In this document: positions 1-7,067 of the stretch, one piece after another | How positions within the stretch are numbered: position 1 is the stretch's first letter | How the letters are laid out: every line of letters starts with the position of its first letter | Assembly: GCA_022447405.1 (NCBI GenBank) | Contig: JAKVCE010000029.1 | Coordinates: 1 to 13,623 of the forward strand | DNA: 13,623 nucleotides | Origin: Planctomycetota bacterium | Lineage (GTDB): Bacteria > Planctomycetota > UBA1135 > GCA-002686595 | Reading direction: 5' to 3' | Translations under genes and position numbers: made by a program | Notes under the pieces: model-generated | Seen by the model: only the letters and a program-made list of their open reading frames with translations | Databases searched by the model: none | Told to the model about the DNA's origin: nothing

Positions 1-1
1 C

Positions 2-610
2 CAGCGACACCTGGACACCAAGCTGGGCTTTAAGGATGCAAGGGCAAAGCTGCATAGCCTTCCTGTCTCTGGCCTCCGAATGGGGGATGTGGCCAGATCG
101 TCCTATTCCGTATCTGTGAGGGTGCCACATGAGCTCCTGCGTGCAGAGCACTCCAACGTCGGGATCGTCTTGCAGGCGCGCCTCTTCCGCACCCCAAAGG
201 ACATCGAGGCGCTCGGGGAGGGAGAGCACGACGTGCGACTCGTGAAGGGCGTCTACCTCGAGCCCAAGGAGATCGCACACACAGAGCCCGGCGCGATCAC
301 GGACGCGTACCTCGCGTGCGCCGCCGAGCTCCTCAAGCGCAGCGGTCCGCTCAGCTTCGCGACCCACGACGACCTCCTCATCGACCGCCTCGCCCCCATG
401 ATCGAGGAGGCAGACGCTCCGCCCTCTTATGAGATCCAAGTGCTCGACGGCGTGCGCCCCTCCTACTGGGAGCGCTGGCGCGCTGCTGGACACACGGTGC
501 GCGTCTACGTCCCCTATGGCCCAGACTGGCGCGCCTACAGCATCCGACGGATGCGCAAAAACCCGCAGATGTTCCGCGCGGTCACGCGCAGCATGTTCTT
601 CGGCGAGTGA
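2..610 (+). CDS. Proline dehydrogenase, monofunctional, C-terminal part (5' end outside window)
   Basis: FAD-dependent oxidation of L-proline to delta-1-pyrroline-5-carboxylate, first step of proline catabolism. The frame is open from base 2 with no stop, so the gene begins left of the window; the ATG at 80 is internal. The second half is a clear ProDH barrel: NVGIVLQARLFRT, then VRLVKGVYLE with the conserved Lys, then GVRPSYWERW, VRVYVPYGPDW and YSIRRMRKNP with the substrate-binding Arg pair. The protein ends right after this motif, so no P5C dehydrogenase domain follows; this is the stand-alone type, not bifunctional PutA. The first ~50 codons are odd. A TQLG-like TKLGF is present, but the strand usually reading R-x-D-M-E-D-S reads RMGDVARSSY, the spacing is short, and many codons end in A or T, unlike the rest. 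That stretch may be degenerate or carry errors. It converges on the metallophosphoesterase gene with a 15-bp gap. Confidence 0.85.
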   Translation, partial: QRHLDTKLGFKDARAKLHSLPVSGLRMGDVARSSYSVSVRVPHELLRAEHSNVGIVLQARLFRTPKDIEALGEGEHDVRLVKGVYLEPKEIAHTEPGAITDAYLACAAELLKRSGPLSFATHDDLLIDRLAPMIEEADAPPSYEIQVLDGVRPSYWERWRAAGHTVRVYVPYGPDWRAYSIRRMRKNPQMFRAVTRSMFFGE

Positions 611-625
611 CCCGCGCTAAAGCGC

Positions 626-1387
626 TCACTTGCCGACCTGTAGCCGGCGCGCGAGCAGCTCAGAGAGCTCACGCGTCGCGAGGATCTTGTTCATCGTCTC
701 GCGGTAGTCATAAGGGACCCTGTGCCAAGTGACCGCGTCAGGCTCAAGGATTGCGTAGCACGCGCGGTTGTCCCCGTCCCTCGGCTGGCCGACGCTGCCG
801 ACGTTGACGAAGAACTTCTCATCGCTCGGCAGCTCCATGGTGCAGGAGTCCTCTCCGTCCAAGCCGTGAAAGCGCAGCGCCTCGTCGTGAATCCCCGGGT
901 GATGGGTGTGCCCGGCGAGCGCGACGCCCTCAAAGCTGTCAAAGATGCTGCGCAACTTCTCTGGGTTGAGGTAGCCGTCTGTAGGGAGGACGTACTCGCG
1001 AACAGGGTCCCGCGGCGAGCCGTGTACGAAGAGGAAGCGCCCCTCTTGGTGGGAGAGCGGTAGCTTCTCCAGCCAGCTCCAGCGCTCTTTCTTCTCGCCA
1101 GAGGAGTACCACTTCGGCTGCATCCGCGTTCGCGTGTACTCGATGGCGCCCCGCGCGTGGGGGTTAAAGTCCGCCGCGCTGCGGAAGAGGGCGTCATCGT
1201 GGTTGCCCATCAGGCAGAGCTCAGCGTGACCGCGCACCACGTCGACGCAGAACTCGGGCTCCGGGCCGTATCCGACCACGTCTCCCAGGCAGTAGATCTT
1301 GTCCACCTCCTGATCGCGCAGGTGTTCGAGCACCGCGTTCAGCGCCTCTCTGTTGGAGTGGAGGTCTGAGATCAGCCCGATCTTCAT
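626..1387 (-). CDS. Calcineurin-like metallophosphoesterase (YfcE/MJ0936-like group)
   Basis: 253-residue cytosolic protein with the full set of calcineurin-fold metal ligands: SDLHSN (D8, H10), LGDVVGYGP (G35-D36), GNHDD (N62, H63), FVHGSPR (H122) and AGHTHHP (H160, H162). This matches the small bacterial phosphodiesterases of the YfcE/MJ0936 kind, which need two metal ions and usually act on phosphodiesters; the natural substrate cannot be read from sequence. Start: the ATG at 1387 overlaps the nrnA stop as ATGA, and a strong Shine-Dalgarno (GGAGGAG, plus-strand 1393-1399) lies 5 nt upstream. It is therefore the downstream partner of the DHH phosphoesterase and probably translationally coupled to it. 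The family call is secure; the physiological role is not known. Confidence 0.9.
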   Translation of the reverse strand: MKIGLISDLHSNREALNAVLEHLRDQEVDKIYCLGDVVGYGPEPEFCVDVVRGHAELCLMGNHDDALFRSAADFNPHARGAIEYTRTRMQPKWYSSGEKKERWSWLEKLPLSHQEGRFLFVHGSPRDPVREYVLPTDGYLNPEKLRSIFDSFEGVALAGHTHHPGIHDEALRFHGLDGEDSCTMELPSDEKFFVNVGSVGQPRDGDNRACYAILEPDAVTWHRVPYDYRETMNKILATRELSELLARRLQVGK

Positions 1388-1740
1388 CCCCGCTCCTCCG
1401 ACTGAGCGCTGAGCTCTTCTGTGACAGCAGCGCGCAAGTCAGCGCAGGCTTTATCCAGAGAGCAGTCGAAGCTCGCACCCGCAGCGCGCGCGTGCCCGCC
1501 ACCACCAAAGCGCCGCGTGAGACGCTGGACGTCATACCACTCCTTGCTGCGCGCAGAGAGCTTGCAGGTCTTGTCCGCGAGCTCTCGCACGAAGAGCACG
1601 ACCTCGAGCCCCGCGACGCTGCGCACGCAGTCGAGGACGTCATCGCTGTCATAACCCACCGCCTCCTCAGACCATGGCTGAGTGACCAGCGCAGCTTGCC
1701 CTTCGGCGAAGTATTCGGTGCGAGAGGACCCCGCCGGTGA
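1384..1740 (-). CDS. nrnA: NrnA-type DHH phosphoesterase, C-terminal DHHA1 part, out of frame with its N-terminal half
   Basis: Frame-shifted remainder of the nrnA gene. From about position 1735 down to the stop at 1384-1386 it encodes RTEYFAEGQAAL, then VLFVREL, KLSARS and the DHHA1 nucleic-acid-binding motif GGGGHARAAG (plus-strand 1477-1506). These parts are collinear with the end of NrnA proteins. The frame stays open upstream to an ATG at 1809, but residues there do not resemble the family, so that ATG is not a real start. The reading frame is +1 relative to the N-terminal half; removing one base near 1722-1745 fuses the two into 341 residues, a normal NrnA length. Its TGA overlaps the ATG of the metallophosphoesterase. 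If the shift is real, this domain is translated poorly or not at all. Confidence 0.8.
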   Translation of the reverse strand, partial: SPAGSSRTEYFAEGQAALVTQPWSEEAVGYDSDDVLDCVRSVAGLEVVLFVRELADKTCKLSARSKEWYDVQRLTRRFGGGGHARAAGASFDCSLDKACADLRAAVTEELSAQSEERG

Positions 1741-2410
1741 GCAGCGGGTGACTCGGCTTCTTGCGCTGTTCGATCGCCTGGAACATCCGCGCGGGCTCCA
1801 CGCCCACATCCACGAGCTCTGAGGCGACGCGCAAGGTCTCCGCGTCAGTGTTCGAGTACTTGAACCAGCCGGTGTCGGAGACGATGGAGGTGAAGATCCC
1901 CTCTGCGGCGGCGAGGTCCACCTCCAGACCGATCGCCTCGTGGATCCTGTGCACCAAGAGACCCGTCGCTGACGCCCTCACATCGACGAAGGCCTCGTCC
2001 CACCACGGCTCGCCCCCGGCGATGTGGTGATCGACCACGAGCTTCTTGCTCTCTGCACGCGCGAAGGCATCTCCCAGGCGACCGCAGCGCGAGAGCTCGT
2101 TGAAGTCCAGGAAGACCACGACGTCGTGGGGCGGGAGCTCCTCTCCCTCCCACGCGCGGAAGGTCGCGTGGCGAGCGAGGTACTCGTAGCGGGGCTCGAT
2201 CGGATCCGGATTGAGGATGAGGACCTCCGCACCCATGCGCTCCAAGCAGGAGGCCAGCGCGGCTTGAGCGCCGACACAGTCACCGTCCGGGCGCACGTGC
2301 CCGGTCAGGATGAAGCGCTTCGAAGACTTGAGGAGCTTGAGCGCGCTCAGCTGCTCAACGGTGCACTCAAGGGTGGCCTCTTCTGCGCTCGGATTGGTCG
2401 ACATGTTCAT
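1667..2410 (-). CDS. nrnA: NrnA-type DHH phosphoesterase, N-terminal catalytic part (gene broken by frameshift)
   Basis: NrnA proteins are cytosolic Mn-dependent enzymes that degrade very short RNAs and dephosphorylate 3'-phosphoadenosine 5'-phosphate. Catalytic motifs are complete: HVRPDGDCVGA (H38, D42, D44), VVFLDFNELSRCG (D102), the signature VVDHH (D127-H128-H129), then ATGLLVHRI and SIVSDTGWFKYSNT (D179). The family match ends near residue 230 (about plus-strand 1725), and the frame then runs on without homology to 1667. The missing DHHA1 domain is in the +1 frame just downstream. The likely site is around the CCCC run at 1729-1732 (GGGG in the mRNA). Start: ATG at 2410 with a second ATG two codons on; no strong Shine-Dalgarno. 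It follows the amidohydrolase after 89 bp that hold only a short GC hairpin (2446-2459). It may be a real mutation or a one-base sequencing error. Confidence 0.85.
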   Translation of the reverse strand: MNMSTNPSAEEATLECTVEQLSALKLLKSSKRFILTGHVRPDGDCVGAQAALASCLERMGAEVLILNPDPIEPRYEYLARHATFRAWEGEELPPHDVVVFLDFNELSRCGRLGDAFARAESKKLVVDHHIAGGEPWWDEAFVDVRASATGLLVHRIHEAIGLEVDLAAAEGIFTSIVSDTGWFKYSNTDAETLRVASELVDVGVEPARMFQAIEQRKKPSHPLLTGGVLSHRILRRRASCAGHSAMV

Positions 2411-2499
2411 CTCGGTGAGCCTTGAGCCCCCTAGATCTGAAGGGAGCGGGGAGCCCCGCGGTCACCCAGAGTATCCCATGCCCAAGAGCCACGAAAGGC

Positions 2500-3711
2500 T
2501 CACTGAACACAGCCAGGATCTAGGGAGAGCTCCTTCCCAGAAACCCAGAGCGTGGAGACTTGGGACGCCCCATTGGTGATCGCTTCCAGCGCCGCACCCT
2601 GGGCGTGGTGGAGCGCCATGTCAGCGAACGCGCCCACGCTGAGCTCCCCGACCCGCCCCTGGAGCCCGAGGGCCCGCGCGCCCGCCCTCGTAGCCATGTC
2701 GAAGACACGCTCGGGCGATGCGCCTGGGTGGGCCTGCCTGAACAGGGCGAGCTCGTGTGCCATGTCCAGGGCGTCGTTTCCAGCGAGGGAGTCTGTCCCG
2801 ATGGCGACCTCGACACCCTCAGTCCACCAGCCCTCCACATCAAACTCTGGTCTCTGAAACCAGGAGTGAGCCCCCGGGCAGTGGACGATCACCGCCCCCC
2901 GCTCCCTGAGCAAGCGCGCGTCCCCCTCACCCGGATGGTTCGCGTGCACGAGGCTCACAGGCCTCCTCAAGAGACCCGCGGCGTCTAGACGCTCCAAGGT
3001 AGGCCTCGCTGGGTTCGGCATAACGAGCCCGTCGAAGCTGCTCGGCCTCCCGCGCTCCCACTCCGCCTCCTCGCTCGTCTCGTTCCAATGGATCTGCAAG
3101 GGCTGCTCACTCCCTCCAAAGGTGACGCTGAGCTCTGCGAGCAGCGCGTCGCTCACGGTGTATCCAGCGTGGGGTGAGACGCCTACAGAGAGGCTCGGGC
3201 CCGGGGCGGGGGGCTCGCGGAGACTCGCCATGACCTCCGCCCTGCGCGCTGCATCTCCGACGTCCAAGGCCTCTCGCAGCACGACCGCCCTGAGGGGATG
3301 ATCAGCGAGGACGCGCAGCGCGGCGCCGGTGGAGTCCACATCCCCCACGGTCGTCGTGCCCCCCCTGAGGAGGCGCGCGGCGCCGGCGCGCACCGCCGCG
3401 TCAAAGTCAGCGTCGCGCTGACCCGCGCGCGCACCTAAGAGCCCCTTGATCCAGTCCGAGAAGTCCTCGCCTCGCGGGACGCTCCCCTCGAGTCCAGTGA
3501 GCTCAAGGTGAGCGTGTGCGTTCACCCAGCCTGGCGCGAGGACCCCTTCCCCCAGGTCCACCACCTCTCCCTCTGCCCGACGCTTGACCACCCCCGCACT
3601 GTCGAGGACCTCGAGGACCTCGCCGGAGTCACTCACGACGAGGCCGCCTCCAGCGAAGACCCGCCGCGCGTCAACGACGAGCTCACGGGCGGTGTAGGTG
3701 CGGATCGCCAT
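2500..3711 (-). CDS. Amidohydrolase of the TRZ/ATZ deaminase group, possibly aminodeoxyfutalosine deaminase (MqnX-like)
   Basis: 403-residue metal-dependent hydrolase with the amidohydrolase TIM barrel. Visible metal and active-site motifs: GWVNAHAHLE (H66, H68), SPHAGYTVS (H181), QIHWNETSEEAEW (H208, E211), SLVHANH (H256, H259), IVHCPGAHSWF (H277) and GTDSLAGND (D307). This pattern belongs to the cluster of chlorohydrolases, S-adenosylhomocysteine or methylthioadenosine deaminases and 6-aminodeoxyfutalosine deaminases. The NAHAHLEL...F.DWI and SPHAGYTVS patterns remind me most of the last, which acts in menaquinone synthesis; this is a family-level guess. Start: ATG at 3711 with AGGA (plus-strand 3719-3722) 7 nt upstream. 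It reads toward nrnA and the metallophosphoesterase and is separated from the upstream lipoprotein gene by a strong terminator, so it probably opens a new transcription unit. Confidence 0.8.
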   Translation of the reverse strand: MAIRTYTARELVVDARRVFAGGGLVVSDSGEVLEVLDSAGVVKRRAEGEVVDLGEGVLAPGWVNAHAHLELTGLEGSVPRGEDFSDWIKGLLGARAGQRDADFDAAVRAGAARLLRGGTTTVGDVDSTGAALRVLADHPLRAVVLREALDVGDAARRAEVMASLREPPAPGPSLSVGVSPHAGYTVSDALLAELSVTFGGSEQPLQIHWNETSEEAEWERGRPSSFDGLVMPNPARPTLERLDAAGLLRRPVSLVHANHPGEGDARLLRERGAVIVHCPGAHSWFQRPEFDVEGWWTEGVEVAIGTDSLAGNDALDMAHELALFRQAHPGASPERVFDMATRAGARALGLQGRVGELSVGAFADMALHHAQGAALEAITNGASQVSTLWVSGKELSLDPGCVQ

Positions 3712-3763
3712 GAAGGGATCCTACCGCGCGGCCTCCCCAGCGAGCGAGCGGCGCGCCTAGACA

Positions 3764-3798
3764 AAGAGACGGGAGAGCCTCTGGCTCCCCCGTCTCTT
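3764..3798 (-). terminator. Intrinsic terminator of the giant lipoprotein gene
   Basis: Arms 3764-3779 and 3783-3798 form a 16-bp stem with a 3-nt loop. Read on the minus strand every position pairs, with one G-U wobble; on the plus strand the same position is a C-A mismatch, so the structure favours minus-strand transcripts. It is followed on the minus strand by TGTCT, a modest U-rich tail. It begins 26 bp after the lipoprotein stop and precedes the amidohydrolase start by 52 bp. Confidence 0.8.
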
Positions 3799-3824
3799 GA
3801 GGTCTATGAACTCTGTCTTCGGGA

Positions 3825-6800
3825 TCAGTCGGGGGTGACCGCGATCGAGAGGTTCGTCACGCCGTGGATCTGGGTGTTGACGAGGCTCTGCGGGTGTCCG
3901 TGATCCTTCATGGCCTCCTCAAAGACGATGCAGAAGCGCACCATGTTCGGAGAGGGTGAGAAGAGGCCGAGCTCTTCAGGGTGACGCACCCAAGGGGTGA
4001 GGGATCCCTCAGCGATGTCACTCGTGACGCCGCCCAAGGAGACATCACAGGGGTCCGCCAAGAGCCCGTTCAAGCGAGCGCCTTGGAAGCGGACGGTGAA
4101 GAGGCTTCCGAAGAGCTGATCGTGGTTCAGGTCCTGACCGAGGAACTCCTCAAAGGACTCACCCGAGAGCGGGAAGTTCGGCTCATCCGCGAGGTCCGGG
4201 ACGCCGCGGTAGGGCATCAGGTCAAGGATGGGGTCGCCGTTGCCGTCGACGCCGATCTCATAGACCACGTCCATGTTCCAGCCCATCTCGTCGGGCTCGA
4301 TCGTGCCGCTCGTGTCCTCGTCATCATCAGAGTTGAAGGTCAACTGGAAGAAGTTGCCGTTCGGCTTCATCCAGCAGGACATCGCGCCGCTCATGGACTC
4401 AGGACGCACGCGTGACGTGATCATCCGCCCGACGCTCAAGATGGCCGCCGAGTCATAGGGAGAGTTGAAGCTCGGATCATCCGGGTTGAAGGGAGCGATG
4501 AAGGGTGCAATCTCTGAGGCGAGCGTCTCTTGGCCTGCGGGGTCGCCTTGCAGCGGACCGCCTTCGACCTCGAAGCGGACGAGGCCCGGGCCGCCGTCGC
4601 CGCCGAGCGAGCCGCCGACTCCTTCGCCGCCAGCGCCGCCAGCGACGACCAGTCGGTTTGAGACGGACTGAATATCAATGCTCGGAGCTTGGATCTTGAT
4701 CGCGCCACCAGAGCCCGCGCCGCCAGGAGAGGCGAAGGCGCCACACGCGATCTTGTTGGCCTCCTCAGACTGCCCCTGGTTGGTGCACGCCCAGATGTCC
4801 TGGTTGAGGATGGTCGCGCTGCCACCGTCACCGCCAGAGCAGTCGATCTGGCCATTGACCGTGATCAAGTTGCCGCTGTGCAGCTGGAGCGCGCCGCCGC
4901 CACCGCCGCCGCCGGCGCCGGAGTGATCCCAGTAGGGGAAGAAGAAGTTCGTCCCGGAGCCGAGGCAGGCAGTGCCTGTCTCGTCAGGAGAGGCGTTGTT
5001 ACGGATACCCCAGAGGTGCATGCCGCCGCCGCCGCCACCGGAGCCACCCCGCAGGAGGCCGCCGACGAGCCCGCGCACGATGGGCTCCGAGCCCGGGGCC
5101 TCGATGTTGAGGCCGGAAGTACTGCCGGGGCTGGTGTTCGGGGGGAGGTTCGAGATCAGCCCGGGGTTCAGCGCGACGTAACCGGAAGCGCTGGGGAGGC
5201 CTTCATTCCCTGTGAGCGCGTAGCCGCCGCCAGCGCCGGGCTGCCCGACCGTGGCGACGCGGCACTCAAGGGCGCCAGAGGAGATGTTCAACACGACGCT
5301 GTAGTCGATGTCGCCGATGTCCTGCGCGTGCTGGTTAGAGGTCGGGACGTTGTTCGGCCAGTGCGATCCGCCCGTTCCCTGCCCAAAGTCCACGAGGCCG
5401 AATCCGCCGACACCCTCGCCCGCTCCCCCATCGATGATCGCGCCGGGGTTCGAGATGCCGCCGAGGTTCTGCAACGAAGTGGAGCTGTTGGTGTGATCGA
5501 AGCGGTCGCCGCCCGTACCACCTGAGCCAGCAGCCGGACCACCGAGACCACCGGGGCCGCCAAAGGCGGTCGCCGGGCTGAGGATGGGACCATCGGTGTA
5601 TGAGTTGGACTGGTGGGCAGACGCCGTCTCGCCCGTGCAGTCGAGGACGCCGTCTACGAGCAGATCGCCGCGAGAGTACACGCGACCAGGGTTGCTGCCT
5701 GTGAGGACGAGGCGACCGTTGCCCCTGATGACGACGCGGGAGAACTCGAAGCGCCCGTCCGTGATCGTGATGGTCGGCCAGCTGTCCATGTCCGCGGGGT
5801 CGTAGTCCACGCCAGGCAGAGAGTTGTCGAGGAGGTCGCGGACCTGCTCGGCCAACGGGAACTCCTGGGAGTCCGTGTCGAGGGTGATCACCTCACCAGG
5901 TTCAATGACGAGCTCACCGAGGCGACCAGCGCCGCCGCCGAGGCCGAAGCCGAGGTACTGGAAGGAGCTCCCCGCCTCATCGATACCGTCCTCACCCCAC
6001 CCCTTGCCGGAGTACAGGGTCGCGTGGTTGTCGTCATTGTCGAAGTTCTCGCCGTCGTCATCGGGGAGGGTGACATCCGCGAAGGGCTGGGCCTCGGGGA
6101 TGCAGTAGAAGAGGCCAGCGTTGTCCAGCCCGTTACCCACGAGGTCAGAGATCTGCTCAGGCAGGTCGATGACGATCTGGCGCGGGAGCGGACCAGAGCC
6201 AGAGGCCGGGAAACCGACCTCAGGGGTGAAGACGAAGGTCGTCTGGAAGAGCTCTTGATCCCAGAAGGCCGCCCAAGACCCGCCCACGGGGACCTGGTCT
6301 GTGATGTTGTTCGTGTTCCCGTCCGGGTCGATCATGACCCTCGCAAAGGGGGCATCACCAGACTGGGGGCTCGCCAAGGTGGCGATGTTCATCAGATCAT
6401 CGAAGACGATGGTGACCTGAGAGCTCAGAAGAACGTCAGCGACTGAGGCGGGACCGCTCTGGATCTCGACGTCACCCTGAACGATTGTGTCCACGAAGAC
6501 CCGCGCCTTGGGCGCGCCGGGCACTGCGTCCAAGACATCCGTGGTCGTCTGGACAGTGCAGCTCAGACGGCTCTCGTTGGGACCGCCACCTTGAGCTTTG
6601 ACGAAGGGGCCGTCATCACCTTGGGCCGTGCCGGGGACCTTGATGAGGTAGGTCTCGTTGGGCTCAAGAGCGAAGACGGGGTTTCCAGCTGAGTCGAGGC
6701 TGAGCGTCGGGCGCGCGATCAGGCGGTTCGGGTTCAGCGGGTCCAGCGAGTAATCGAAGGCCGGGATGGAGCCGTCATTCGCGTTCTGAACTTGGAATGA

Positions 6801-7043
6801 CTGGTTGTCGACGCTCTGCAGATCCACGGGACCAGAGAACAAGACGACGAACTCGGGGTTGATCCCGACGAGGTCGATGGAGCACGCGACCTGGCTTCCA
6901 CCTGCTCCGTCTCCACAACCGAGGGAGCAAGACTCAATATAGAGCGAGCCTCCGCCTCCGTTTCCGGAGCCGCTTGAGCAAGCGGCGGCGAGGAGGACTG
7001 AGGCGATGGCAAGGGCCTTGGACGCGTTCTGTGCGTTCTTCAT
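3825..7043 (-). CDS. Very large lipoprotein with Ig-like domains and a glycine-rich, probably beta-helical body
   Basis: 1072 residues. N-terminus: MKNAQNASKA, hydrophobic stretch, then lipobox LAAAC with Cys22, so it is predicted to be exported and lipid-anchored. Two bacterial Ig-like (SbsA-type) domains seem to follow, about residues 60-168 and 205-305. A linker rich in D and N (328-342) leads to a long body (about 365-830) with glycine clusters GGPGGLGGPAAGSGGTGG (496-513), GGSGGGGGG (667-675) and GAGGGGGGGAL (710-720). Short strand-turn units recur: GDLLVDGVLDCTGE (460-473), NLITVNGQIDCSGGDGG (726-742), AIKIQAPSIDIQ (782-793). This suggests a stacked beta structure. The tail (830-1072) has no motif I recognise. 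Start: ATG at 7043 with AGAAGAG (plus 7050-7056) 6 nt upstream. Monocistronic, with its own terminator and a hairpin-rich leader. Function unknown; surface or matrix structural role is inference. Confidence 0.88.
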   Translation of the reverse strand: MKNAQNASKALAIASVLLAAACSSGSGNGGGGSLYIESCSLGCGDGAGGSQVACSIDLVGINPEFVVLFSGPVDLQSVDNQSFQVQNANDGSIPAFDYSLDPLNPNRLIARPTLSLDSAGNPVFALEPNETYLIKVPGTAQGDDGPFVKAQGGGPNESRLSCTVQTTTDVLDAVPGAPKARVFVDTIVQGDVEIQSGPASVADVLLSSQVTIVFDDLMNIATLASPQSGDAPFARVMIDPDGNTNNITDQVPVGGSWAAFWDQELFQTTFVFTPEVGFPASGSGPLPRQIVIDLPEQISDLVGNGLDNAGLFYCIPEAQPFADVTLPDDDGENFDNDDNHATLYSGKGWGEDGIDEAGSSFQYLGFGLGGGAGRLGELVIEPGEVITLDTDSQEFPLAEQVRDLLDNSLPGVDYDPADMDSWPTITITDGRFEFSRVVIRGNGRLVLTGSNPGRVYSRGDLLVDGVLDCTGETASAHQSNSYTDGPILSPATAFGGPGGLGGPAAGSGGTGGDRFDHTNSSTSLQNLGGISNPGAIIDGGAGEGVGGFGLVDFGQGTGGSHWPNNVPTSNQHAQDIGDIDYSVVLNISSGALECRVATVGQPGAGGGYALTGNEGLPSASGYVALNPGLISNLPPNTSPGSTSGLNIEAPGSEPIVRGLVGGLLRGGSGGGGGGMHLWGIRNNASPDETGTACLGSGTNFFFPYWDHSGAGGGGGGGALQLHSGNLITVNGQIDCSGGDGGSATILNQDIWACTNQGQSEEANKIACGAFASPGGAGSGGAIKIQAPSIDIQSVSNRLVVAGGAGGEGVGGSLGGDGGPGLVRFEVEGGPLQGDPAGQETLASEIAPFIAPFNPDDPSFNSPYDSAAILSVGRMITSRVRPESMSGAMSCWMKPNGNFFQLTFNSDDDEDTSGTIEPDEMGWNMDVVYEIGVDGNGDPILDLMPYRGVPDLADEPNFPLSGESFEEFLGQDLNHDQLFGSLFTVRFQGARLNGLLADPCDVSLGGVTSDIAEGSLTPWVRHPEELGLFSPSPNMVRFCIVFEEAMKDHGHPQSLVNTQIHGVTNLSIAVTPD

Positions 7044-7067
7044 AGGGGGCTCTTCTGGGGGTCGGCG

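Noticed and set aside
614..625. Small palindrome GCGCT-AA-AGCGC between the convergent proline dehydrogenase and metallophosphoesterase genes
   Set aside because: 5-bp stem with a 2-nt loop and no T-run; too weak to call a terminator.
1722..1745. Programmed +1 frameshift in nrnA
   Set aside because: No in-frame stop or slow codon of the prfB kind at the junction; a one-base insertion or sequencing error is simpler, although slippage on the G run is not excluded.
2446..2459. GCGGGG-AG-CCCCGC hairpin between the amidohydrolase and nrnA as a terminator
   Set aside because: Short stem without a U-run; transcription probably reads through into nrnA.
4689..5525. 278-codon plus-strand frame inside the giant lipoprotein, and a similar one at 5613-6446
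   Set aside because: Antisense shadows created by G/C third positions; composition dominated by A, R, V, E and D with no family features.
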